Assembly (NCBI GenBank): GCA_000310025.1
Contig: FN649758.1
Coordinates: forward strand, 1-53,690
Source: Ectocarpus siliculosus
Taxonomy: Eukaryota; Sar; Phaeophyceae; Ectocarpales; Ectocarpaceae
Reading direction: 5' to 3'
Length of the DNA: 53,690 nucleotides
The translations under genes and the position numbers were made by a program. Of the stretch, positions 23,101-29,574 are shown one piece after another. How positions within the stretch are numbered: position 1 is the stretch's first letter; each line of letters opens with the position of its first letter. The notes beneath the pieces were generated by a model. It worked only from the letters and a program-made list of their open reading frames with translations. It was not told the origin of the DNA and did not search any database.

Positions 23101-26100
23101 CCATCCCGCGCCTTGGCCTGCGAAACGCAAGGCGGGCACCACAAACCACACTCGTTTGGCCTGTTTCGCCTGAGAGTGAGATTTGGTCGAAGAAGCTAAG
23201 CCCAGACCACGTCCGTTTGAAACAGCGCCGGCGATCCTGTCCGTCATGTGTTCCTCCGCAGTGGATGTTGTTTTTGGTGTTGTTGTTGTTGTTGCTGTTG
23301 CCATCAATCTAATAATCCGGTCACCTTAACGTACCTTCAAATGTCCGATTTGTTTTTCGTGGTCACGGGCTACCCATCAGGGTACTCGAAAAACTAAAAT
23401 TGAAGAAAAGCGAAATAGTTATCAAACATACAACAAAAATATAAAAGACAAGACTCACATTTGTGTCGCAGGTTCACCTGGTGCATACTCACTTGCATAT
23501 GAACTCCATTCAGACAGAAACATAAGCAAAGCATCCATGCCCACATCTGTACTACAAATGCCCAGATGCTACATGCCCGGGTTTTCGCCGGCCGACCCCC
23601 CCCCCCCCCCCCCCGCCCTTCGCTCTTCATCAAAAGTCAAGGCAGCAGTCGGGGGTAAAATGTGACAACAAACAAGAAGGTATGAACACACGAGACGAAG
23701 ACGAGACGAACAAAACAAGGAAGGAGGCGGTGGAATGTGTGTGTTGTAGGCCAGCTGACGCCGCAGACACATTACATTTTCCTTTGCAGTCAGGTAACAC
23801 CGACGCAAAAGGCATGGATCAGGAATGTTTCCCCTCCGCCTAATTATTTCCTCCATATCCTTTTGCGGTGGTTCCATTTGCTTTCCGATCTCTCGCAATC
23901 TGTCGAAGTCGGCTGTCCTCTTCTTTTTTTTCTCGCTGGCCTCCTATTTTTCTCGTGCCACGCCGCCATGAACCTCTCGCCTCTTCACCCCCTTGTACCT
24001 TGCCCCCCCATCATCGTTCCGGGCAGCTAGCAGACGGCGTGGTCGACTTCGAAAGTCATTCCCATATCGTCTGTTGAGCCAGCAGTGGCCTCCAGCGCCT
24101 TAACATTGTCCTTCAGTGACTTCCCCCAGGGCTACGCCCGTCGGCCCGGACGCGGCTTCTCCTCCCCCACTTTCGCCCCGGACATCAGGCGTTTTGGAAG
24201 CCTCCCGTCTGCTTGTCTCGTCAGACCTGCCGCGAACAGGAGTTGCCGCTGGCGGGTGATCGCCTTCTTACTCTGGCTCTAGGTCAGCTTCAAGGCTTTC
24301 CTATACGACAGCTGTCGATATGTGCCTTGGACACGGCGGTACCCGATGACTCGCAGGAAGAGTCCGTAGTGTGTTTTCCTCAACTCCCGGAAGTGGTCGA
24401 TGCGTGGTGCCGGCGTCATGCACCCGTACATCCATACAGCAGAGCCTCCACTGCTTCCGTGTTCAGCAGGCGCACCAGGGTGCTGTTCATCGGTCGAACA
24501 GTTTACGGGGGAACTTCTTGACGCCCCCCCACGCAGCTTCGGTCCTGCGGCGAGCTCGCGTCTTTGGTAATCAGGCCGCCCACATATATCGGCACTCAGT
24601 TGGTTAGAGAGTACGTTTTGGCCTGCGGCATAATTATCAGTGGCTGACGGGGCGGCGGTGGCGGTGTAGGTGTAGGTGACGGTGGCGGTGGCGATGGTCA
24701 CCCCACTGCCACCGGTACGAGCCACTAAACCTGTTTATCCCTCTCTTGTCCTGATTTCAGGGAAAAATAGGGGAGGCCGGGCCATTGTACGAACGTTCCC
24801 TTGCCATTGTGGAGAAATCTTTAGGTCCTGACCACCCTCACCTAGCCACAGCGCTCAAGAACCTGGGGGGCTTGTTGGAGAGTCAGGTGAGAGCGGTAAA
24901 CCCATCCAAGATACGGGAGGCATATATGACTCTCATTTATGTTGTGCAGGTTGGCCGCCCCGAGCATAATGAGCTTGTACGGGGGGGGGGGTTCAAGCAG
25001 ATATCTAACCTGAGTATCCCCTCGTGATGGAGGCGTTTCCAGTGATTTTCCTCATGATTTTTTTTTAACTTGGAAGTCGAAATACGGAGGAACCTAATCA
25101 GGGCCGCCAATGACCATTTGGTCGAGTTGGCTAAAGTGTTTCGTTCAAGTGTTTGCGATCGACCACCGTCTCATGTCAACCGAGCGTGTTAGCTGGAAGC
25201 GTGCTCCCCGGCAAAACGATCTAGATCCGACCTCGACTGCAATACGCCCCTGCTGCGCTTTATCGTTGACCTTTAGGGGCAGTACGCTGAGGCTGAGCCG
25301 TTCTTTGCGCGGTGTCAGCTGATAGAAGAGAATATTCTAGGCCCTGAGCACCTAAGCCTGGCGTTGACACTCCACAACCGGGCGGCGCTTTTACACAATC
25401 AGGTACGTGAGAGCGATACGAATATTCCTTGAAACTTCTTGGCGTGCTCTGCGGTGCGTGGTGCTTAACGCGCGGGCGAATTTGCTGAGAATTGAGGTGA
25501 GAGAAATCAGATTTTTCAACTTTTCGGGCGTGTTTGTTGCGTGTTTGTTCCTCCGCACTAGCCCTGACTTCGCCTCGCTCGCCACGCTCTTTCCCACCAC
25601 ATTCCAGGGCAGGAGTAAGGAAGCCGCGCCGCTGTTGGAACGCTCTCTTGCCATCCGCGAAAAAGGTCTCGGACCTGACCACCCTGACGTGGCCTTAGTG
25701 CTCAACAACCTGGCGGGCTTGTTAAAGAGCGAGGTGAGAGCGTTCAAAACGGTCCACGCCACGGGAGACATGTACGACTGAAAACTCACGTGATGTTTCG
25801 ACCGTGCCAATCATCGTCTGAGAAGGCAAAGGTGCACATGAAAATAATCCGGACACATAGGCCACTCCCCCCCTACCCCCCCGGGGAGGGCAATTTCGAT
25901 TTTGGTTTTACATAGGAATTAGTATAGGGGGATTCGTTCACGACAATAAGCCATTCCCCCTACTGCAGAGGGGTTTTATCCATGGTGCCCCTTTCGAAAT
26001 TACATAGAAATTATAGAGTCCCCCCCCAAAAAATCACCCCCAGCTTCCCCCGGTGTTTGCCATCGAGGTTGGGGTTTCGTCACTTGGCAGCGATGTTGTA

Positions 26101-27188
26101 AAACGTGCCGCCCCCCCTGATGTTTGCCATCGGGGTTGGGTTTTCGTCGCTTGGCAACGACGTTGTAAAACATGCCCCCCCCCCCCCCCGGTGTTTGCCA
26201 TCGGGGGTGGGTTTTCGTCGCTTGGCAGCGATGTTGTAAAACAAGCCAAGTCACTTCGTGAGCTCGGCAACCAGGTTACGTTTTTTTTTTAACCTTTCTT
26301 TCTTTTTGGGCGGTTACCATAATGGTGGTCGAGTTGATTCTGCTGTGCGGGGTCGAGAACCCTCACTCCGCGCAAAGGGGATAATCGCACCACGTTGTGT
26401 TAAATTGGCCAAGCACCCTCGAGGCAGTTACACAGTGCTTATAACTATCTGTGGGAGTGAAAGCACTAGAAAATAAATTAAGTCATACGCAGCTGTCATC
26501 CGTAAGCAAGGAAGTAAGCACAAGATGCCGAACACCCTTAGCAGGATGCAGCGCACCCTTCATGCGACTCGCCGAATACCTCACGGCGCTTCGTGCTTGG
26601 TGATGTGAGAGCCTGGTCCGGTGAGAACCCGGCGTGCTCCGTCCCGGCTTTGTAGGGATGCGAGGTCAATGGTCAAACGACTACGGCATGCACGACTATG
26701 AGTACACCCCCCCGCCCGGCGGGCCCAGATTTCGATCTGTTGGCCTTTCTGTCTTGAAATTGTTTTTCCGTGTACCCACACCGAGAAGGTGTGGTTTTTG
26801 GCACGCATCTGTATCATCGCCTGAATGAGGCAACTAGTGATTTCCCTTTTGATTTTGTATTTATTCGTAAATCGAAATGTGCAGGGGTCTCATCAGATCA
26901 GGGCCGCCATTTGATTGAGCCCTTTCGTCTCGTCATCCAGTCACACTTGGGCGTGTTTGTCGTCGTTATCCTCCGTTCCTCCGAACAAACGCTGACCCTG
27001 CCGCACTCGCCATGCGTTGTTTCCCCACGTTCCAGGGCAAGTATGAGGAAGCCGCGCCGCTGTTGGAACGCTCTCTTGCCATTACCGAGAAAGCTTTAGG
27101 ACCTGATCACCCTGATGTGGCAACAATACGTAACAATTTGGTCAAATTGTCGCAGAAGCAGGGAGGAGCCGTGGGTACCATTCAGTAA
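7654..27188 (+). CDS. RelA/SpoT-like domain protein with exon-modular TPR array (spliced gene, 24 exons predicted)
   Basis: Predicted spliced gene: E1 7654-8199, E2 11716-12063, E3 12177-12326, 20 internal TPR exons of 126 nt, and a terminal exon 27036-27188 ending in TAA. All introns are phase 0 and the product would be about 1239 aa. The N-terminus resembles the RelA/SpoT-like nucleotidyltransferase family. The rest is kinesin-light-chain/NB-ARC-type TPR of 42 residues per repeat. TPR arrays are protein-binding solenoids. Family knowledge suggests an alarmone-synthetase-like fold for the N-terminus, but activity is not shown. There is no signal peptide or membrane segment, so it is probably intracellular. 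The 100-N gap at 19547-19646 means exons may be missing. Each exon is read directly from in-frame codons and splice sites; that they all belong to one transcript is inference, and the array could be two genes. Confidence 0.8.
8200..8774. other. intron 1, 5' part
   Basis: Starts at the donor after E1. It may include the 5' end of the element that carried the helicase relic. I could not identify a Helitron terminus. Confidence 0.4.
8775..10190 (+). pseudogene. decayed Pif1-type helicase of a Helitron-like transposon
   Basis: Consecutive fragments in shifting frames follow the order of a Helitron Pif1 helicase. They are an [10 protein letters not shown] opening, Walker A DGTGKT (8775-9077), Walker B ICWDE with DLPFGGK and GDWRQVAPV (about 9080-9340), [10 protein letters not shown], the [11 protein letters not shown] motif near 9610, [11 protein letters not shown] (about 9835), [11 protein letters not shown] (about 10010) and [12 protein letters not shown] (about 10105-10145). 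I count at least five frame changes plus in-frame stops, so it cannot encode a working enzyme. It lies wholly inside intron 1 of the RelA/SpoT-like gene, in the same orientation. No Rep/HUH part was recognised upstream. Confidence 0.88.
10553..10620. repeat. direct repeat D, copy 1 (in intron 1)
   Basis: Matches 11483-11550 in the same orientation at roughly 75-80%. Shared words include GCATGT, TCTTG, GTCACCC, CACGT and CCGAAGGGA. The two copies are 930 bp apart and enclose non-coding sequence just downstream of the helicase relic. Confidence 0.7.
11162..11194. repeat. short tandem duplication, 17-bp unit
   Basis: CCTTAACCTTTGCTCGA is followed directly by a second, almost complete copy. It lies within intron 1. 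Confidence 0.8.
11483..11550. repeat. direct repeat D, copy 2 (in intron 1)
   Basis: Partner of 10553-10620, lying 166 bp before exon E2. The pair could be terminal repeats of a small element or a duplicated segment. I cannot tell which. Confidence 0.7.
11716..12063 (+). CDS. exon E2: second half of the RelA/SpoT-like domain and start of the first TPR
   Basis: Acceptor TACAG|GGAGAC and donor AGACAG|GTACAC give 116 codons in phase 0 with E1. It carries [17 protein letters not shown] (GYRD at residues 200-203), [10 protein letters not shown] (E216, Q218) and a later His (H232). This order fits the RelA/SpoT C-terminal half: substrate loop, then the ExQ strand with the catalytic Glu. The last residues, [12 protein letters not shown], match the first helix of a TPR. 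Confidence 0.78.
12177..12326 (+). CDS. exon E3: insert plus second helix of a divergent first TPR
   Basis: Acceptor AACAG|AGACCC and donor GAACAG|GTAGGG give 50 codons in phase 0. An acidic, Ser/Glu-rich insert is followed by [19 protein letters not shown]. That lines up with the second-helix pattern of the downstream repeats ([15 protein letters not shown]). E2 end plus E3 thus form one TPR that is longer than 42 residues and is split by an intron, unlike every later repeat. Confidence 0.75.
12327..13610. other. intron after E3
   Basis: Contains a poly-G run near 12408-12422. At 13253-13273 a short stretch reads QYEEADP and then a stop after a CAG acceptor-like site. This may be the start of another lost TPR exon, but the match is too short to be sure. 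Confidence 0.45.
13611..13705 (+). pseudogene. relic class-B TPR exon (5' of T1)
   Basis: GGCAAACACGAGGAGGCTGG recalls the start of a class-B exon (GKHEEAGPL). The preceding acceptor reads CAC instead of CAG, the middle is scrambled, and the tail GATCACCCTGGCGTGGCCTC runs directly into intron sequence (CACCCGGCGTGCTAGCTGA) that normally lies before class-A exons. It cannot be spliced as a repeat. Confidence 0.75.
13800..13925 (+). CDS. TPR exon T1 (class A)
   Basis: CAG acceptor, CAG|GTGAGG donor, 42 codons, phase 0. Class A is recognised by [17 protein letters not shown]. The upstream intron tail carries GATCTAGATCCGACCTC and CCGCGCTATCCC, the class-A signature. Confidence 0.93.
14388..14513 (+). 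CDS. TPR exon T2 (class B)
   Basis: CAG acceptor, CAG|GTGAGA donor, 42 codons. Class B is recognised by RSLAI...EKALGPDH. It has HLDV instead of the usual HPDV. Confidence 0.93.
14838..14963 (+). CDS. TPR exon T3 (class A)
   Basis: Starts [20 protein letters not shown], 42 codons, CAG acceptor, donor CAG|GTGGAA. A class-A exon whose second helix reads [10 protein letters not shown]. It is followed by a 1.26-kb intron. Confidence 0.92.
14964..16225. other. long intron T3-T4
   Basis: The first 160 bases resemble the intron after T14 (GAGGTTGACCCT versus GAGGCTGACCCT, then CCTTTGAG). Roughly 15125-16140 has no counterpart in the other array introns and is probably inserted sequence. No coding motif was found in it. 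Confidence 0.5.
16226..16351 (+). CDS. TPR exon T4 (class B)
   Basis: CAG acceptor, CAG|GTGAGA donor, 42 codons, phase 0. It reads [20 protein letters not shown] with Cys at repeat position 10. Confidence 0.93.
16658..16783 (+). CDS. TPR exon T5 (class A)
   Basis: TAG acceptor, CAG|GTATCG donor, 42 codons. It reads [17 protein letters not shown]. The intron after it resembles the intron after T16 (ATTTACGC, GTTTCTTA, GATCCT blocks). Confidence 0.92.
17062..17187 (+). CDS. TPR exon T6 (class B)
   Basis: CAG acceptor, CAG|GTAAGA donor, 42 codons. Its 3' half and about 290 bases of the following intron are nearly identical to T9 and its intron. The second helix is [11 protein letters not shown]. 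Confidence 0.93.
17557..17682 (+). CDS. TPR exon T7 (class B)
   Basis: CAG acceptor, GAG|GTGAGG donor, 42 codons. The final residue is Glu instead of Gln, and the second helix [10 protein letters not shown] is divergent. Confidence 0.92.
18021..18146 (+). CDS. TPR exon T8 (class B)
   Basis: CAG acceptor, GAG|GTGAGA donor, 42 codons. [17 protein letters not shown], with second helix [11 protein letters not shown]. Confidence 0.92.
18501..18626 (+). CDS. TPR exon T9 (class B exon with a class-A upstream intron; hybrid)
   Basis: TAG acceptor, CAG|GTAAGA donor, 42 codons. The 60 bases before the exon carry the class-A signature (GATCTAGATCTGACCTC, TGCCGCGCTGTCTCG). The exon itself is class B, with a class-A-like Cys in [10 protein letters not shown]. 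Its 3' half and following intron match T6. This looks like a recombination junction inside the exon. Confidence 0.92.
18920..19098. mobile_element. MITE-like element with about 26-bp terminal inverted repeats
   Basis: The left end CAGTAGAGGTCCCTGTTTAG and the inverted right end CAGTAGAGGCCGCTGTTTAG differ at only two of the first 20 bases, and the match continues through TGCCGG. The element is 179 bp and non-coding. It interrupts intron sequence that is continuous in the intron after T7 (CTACACGT joined to GTACGAAGAGGCG), which acts as the empty site. Target duplication and superfamily are unclear. Confidence 0.85.
19279..19404 (+). CDS. TPR exon T10 (class B)
   Basis: CAG acceptor, CAG|GTGAGG donor, 42 codons. 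It starts [20 protein letters not shown], with Asp in place of the usual first Gly. Confidence 0.92.
19547..19646. other. assembly gap (100 N)
   Basis: Exactly 100 N between a class-B downstream intron and a class-A upstream intron, so it is a scaffold gap of unknown true size inside the repeat array. Whole exons could be missing here. Confidence 0.99.
19793..19918 (+). CDS. TPR exon T11 (class A)
   Basis: TAG acceptor, CTG|GTGAGA donor, 42 codons. It ends in Leu rather than Gln or Glu, giving a weaker donor context. [17 protein letters not shown]. Confidence 0.92.
20261..20386 (+). CDS. TPR exon T12 (class B)
   Basis: CAG acceptor, CAG|GTGAGG donor, 42 codons. It starts [20 protein letters not shown] and has HLNV in place of HPDV. 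Confidence 0.92.
20748..20873 (+). CDS. TPR exon T13 (class A, AAG acceptor)
   Basis: 42 intact codons and donor CAG|GTACAT, but the acceptor is GAAG|GGC instead of CAG or TAG. AAG acceptors are rare and weak. Skipping this exon would keep the frame. Confidence 0.85.
21294..21419 (+). CDS. TPR exon T14 (class A, AAG acceptor)
   Basis: 42 intact codons and donor CAG|GTGAGA. The acceptor is TAAG|GGA. It directly follows another class-A exon; the class-B partner is missing between T13 and T14. Confidence 0.85.
21740..21817 (+). pseudogene. relic class-B TPR exon (T15)
   Basis: It has a good CAG acceptor and starts as a normal class-B exon ([20 protein letters not shown]). One base is missing before CCTGATCACC, and the exon then breaks off at GTGGCCTCACCTGGCGTGGA, running into class-A upstream intron sequence. 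The same break occurs in the relic at 13611-13705. It has no donor. Confidence 0.8.
21929..22054 (+). CDS. TPR exon T16 (class A)
   Basis: CAG acceptor, CAG|GTGAGA donor, 42 codons. It starts [20 protein letters not shown]. Confidence 0.92.
22385..22510 (+). CDS. TPR exon T17 (class B)
   Basis: CAG acceptor, CAG|GTGAGA donor, 42 codons. [20 protein letters not shown]. It closely resembles T21 together with its flanking introns (CCGCGCCGCT, GCATGCACGACT). Confidence 0.92.
22874..22999 (+). CDS. TPR exon T18 (class A, AAG acceptor)
   Basis: 42 intact codons and donor CAG|GTGAGA. The acceptor is CAAG|GGC. It starts [20 protein letters not shown]. Confidence 0.85.
23277..23302. repeat. GTT microsatellite
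   Basis: A short GTT repeat in the T18-T19 intron, close to where the intron leaves the pattern shared with other array introns. Confidence 0.8.
23640..24640 (-). mobile_element. LINE-type retrotransposon, decayed 3' fragment
   Basis: On the minus strand, shifting frames give YVGGLITKD, then [47 protein letters not shown]-like pieces in changed frames, and [10 protein letters not shown]. This order fits the C-terminal tail after the reverse transcriptase of a non-LTR retrotransposon ORF2. There are several frameshifts and stops, and the catalytic RT core is absent. It sits in the T18-T19 intron, opposite to the host gene. The ERFM..WHEK end recurs near 47950 (+). The low-coordinate limit is approximate. 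Confidence 0.65.
24761..24886 (+). CDS. TPR exon T19 (class B)
   Basis: CAG acceptor, CAG|GTGAGA donor, 42 codons. [20 protein letters not shown], with HPHL replacing HPDV. Confidence 0.92.
25277..25402 (+). CDS. TPR exon T20 (class A)
   Basis: TAG acceptor, CAG|GTACGT donor, 42 codons. It is the most divergent class-A repeat: [20 protein letters not shown]. Confidence 0.9.
25608..25733 (+). CDS. TPR exon T21 (class B)
   Basis: CAG acceptor, GAG|GTGAGA donor, 42 codons. [20 protein letters not shown]. The intron after it holds a large insertion. Confidence 0.92.
26054..26243. repeat. three tandem units of 67-71 bp
   Basis: Units start with TGTTTGCCATCG at 26054, 26121 and 26192. Each contains GTTGTAAAAC and is separated by poly-C. 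One such unit lies at the left end of R1 copy 1. Confidence 0.88.
26175..26713. repeat. dispersed repeat R1, copy 2
   Basis: The unit 26190-26706 matches 5849-6365 along its whole 517-bp length, again bounded by C runs. It has scattered substitutions and small differences in the T-rich loop. Confidence 0.85.
27036..27188 (+). CDS. terminal TPR exon T22 (class B) with stop codon
   Basis: CAG acceptor; 50 codons and TAA at 27186-27188. The repeat reads [20 protein letters not shown], then [18 protein letters not shown], and adds a short tail GGAVGTIQ. The second helix departs from the array consensus, as expected for a C-terminal cap. Confidence 0.9.
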   Translation, partial: GKYEEAAPLLERSLAITEKALGPDHPDVATIRNNLVKLSQKQGGAVGTIQ

Positions 27189-29574
27189 GAATCTTCGGGT
27201 TCCCCATCGAGTCAAACGGTCTGTTCCTGGTGATCACGGGTTGTACGGCAGGAGCTTCAAGCTGACACAGTTGTGCCTAGATGACCGTTAGTCACCGACT
27301 CGTCACGGCTGTGAAAAGAACAGACCATCTGTCGACTCTGTGTCCGCAGATTTCTGCGAAGGACCAGAGGAGAGAAAGGGATCCGAGTGGCGTCCGATAT
27401 TTATACGCGAAGCACGTTGTCTGTGGAGTGCAATACTCGATCACGAGGCAATCTTTAGCAGAGTGTCGCAACGCCAGTGTGCCACATGCGGTCCAGTCTG
27501 GGGTAACACCAACACGAGGCCAGCTCATCATTGGTATCAAATGTGTGCAGTCCACCTCGGGTACTTCGATTCTGCAAGAATCAATCCAGTTTGCCATTTT
27601 TCTGTACACGATACCTACTGAAGTCCTGCTTTTCCCGGCAGCAAAAGCCTCATCGTGGTTTTCCCTGTTGACCAATCACCATCTTTTGCCCCCCGGTACC
27701 CCCCGCCAACCTAGGTTTTGCAGCGCCTCTATTTGGGTGACAATTTTAAGCTCTACAACAGGCCCTGAGTAGTAGTTCATGGTGGGGAAGCCGCCTTTGG
27801 ATATCTGCATTTGTAAGATATGGTAGAATGGGTTTCTATCTGCCTGGCTGGGATACCTTTTTTGCAGGAGAGAGAGGGATAGAGGGAGAGATGGAGGGAG
27901 GGGGGGGCGGCAGACCTTTGTGGAATAATACACTCTGTTTACCATCGCCAAGGAGGTGAATCGACCGACCGCCAGAGGCCAACAAATTGGAAGGAAATAT
28001 GTGATGTTCCCCACGCCCACGGCACACACCCCTCAAATAATCACCCTGGAGTCAAGCGGGCGCACCAACACGCAAAAAATGGTTATTTTTTGTGATGATG
28101 CACGTCCTCACCGGCCCCTTCGGAGGCATCGAATGAATGCAGGGCGTGTCGATGATTTGCCGTATTCTCCACAGCGACAGGCGGTTCTCGGTTGTCGAAT
28201 TTCATATCATCACGTTTCTCTCAAGTTATAGAGGGCCAGGGTTCTACTTAAACGCACTGATTGGCTCTTAGGATCAATAAAGCACGAGGAACATCCAAAA
28301 GGGTGTTCTACCTTGCGTCTCTCTCTTGCACAACATAGACCCTCGTAATCAAACCCGTCAAGAGAGTACTCCGTTGCATAGACGTATGTAGGGTTGCGTA
28401 TTTCTCGTTTGATAACGATATTACCTCGAAAATTGGTGTTGATGGGTGTGTCACGAAGTTTGTTCGGTGAGGGCCTGTGGTCCGGTGTCGCTGTGTCTGT
28501 GATGGAGTGATTGTGTATTTGTTCGGAAACTGTCTTGAGCAGCTCATTCATGTAGCAAATCATGCGAGGTCTAGGGGTCGCTCTTGGCCAAACGCAAGTC
28601 TTTTGCCGTCCTGTCTTGGTAGGCGTGTGTAGTCCCGTAGCGTACATACATGGCATTCTCCGCTGAGACTTGGACTAGGCGGCTGCAGGGAACCCTTGCT
28701 ATCGGATCGGCCAGGCAACCAAATGAGTGAAAATTCTGGGCAACCTAACCTAAACTTTACTTGAGTTCACCCTACGGGCAGGCAGATAGTCTATGCCCTC
28801 TCCGCAACACCATCACCGCAGCGCAACATGCCCAAGTCATATGCAGTACTGTAGGTAGTCTACATACAATATTCTACGAGAACCTAGGATCTCGCTACAC
28901 GGCCCTCTCTACGTCCAAAATCTACTACAATGTGAATCACACCCCACAAGTGAATAGCATCGGATACCTCTAAGCCCTCATAAAATGTACACAAGCGGTA
29001 ACCGCCGACATCGTTCGGCAGTCTACAGCCAGACCGCGCCTCTAGTCTCTTTTTTCCTTACCCAACTCCATTAAGCCCGACGAAACATGCCCGTTGTCCG
29101 TGCGGCTTCCGTCGAAGGTTCCGTCTGTGCTGAATGAAGCGTGAGGAAGGGACATGTTCACCGAAATTGCTGCCGGGGTCGATGTGGTGCAGGCGATGGT
29201 GCTAAAATCGTACCCGAAGCTGGTGGAGTCCGAGAACGTCTTGGCGAGGATGGGCGATCTGGTGGGGAGGCGAGTGGGGCAGGAAGCACGTACATCCACC
29301 AGGGCCGGGAGGATTAAGACAGAGCAGCGTTAGGTAATACAAATACTCAGTACATTCCTGTTGTACAGCCGTTCCCGCACACACTCAGCCTCACGCCAGG
29401 GGCCGTCTCTCTGTTGCCCCAAGTAGGGTAGAATCGCAATTAAAAAGATGTTGCGACAATCATGAAAATCGATGGCCACCAGTCGGAAAAAGTACAATAC
29501 AAAAGCGTTCGCAACACGATTGTATCCAAAATTGACAGCGCACAGTGAGAACCAGTTTGTGATCCGACACACGC
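27189..29574. other. intergenic between convergent genes; doubtful coding-like blocks
   Basis: The minus strand has open frames of 127, 117 and 148 codons (27292-27675, 27676-28029, 28210-28656) that abut with frame changes. They could be a decayed gene of unknown type. On the plus strand, 29154-29333 gives a 59-codon frame reading MFTEIAAGVDVVQAMVLKSY, with no known match. None is called as a gene. Confidence 0.35.

Larger units (their letters stand above)
25827..26782. mobile_element. insertion in the T21-T22 intron, possible GAGAAGG target duplication
   Basis: Intron sequence shared with other array introns stops near 25820 and resumes near 26783 (TTTTTGGCACGCATCTG). GAGAAGG occurs at both edges (25820-25826 and 26783-26789), as a 7-bp target-site duplication would. 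The insert holds three 67-71-bp tandem units and copy 2 of repeat R1. I see no open frame or clear terminal repeats. Confidence 0.6.

Noticed and set aside
24279-24725. 148-codon minus-strand frame as an intact gene
   Set aside because: Only its C-terminal half matches LINE ORF2 and the N-terminal half is out of frame with it; treated as part of a decayed element.
29154-29333. 59-codon plus-strand frame (MFTEIAAGVD...)
   Set aside because: Protein-like but short, with an in-frame stop just upstream and no recognised match; left as a remark only.
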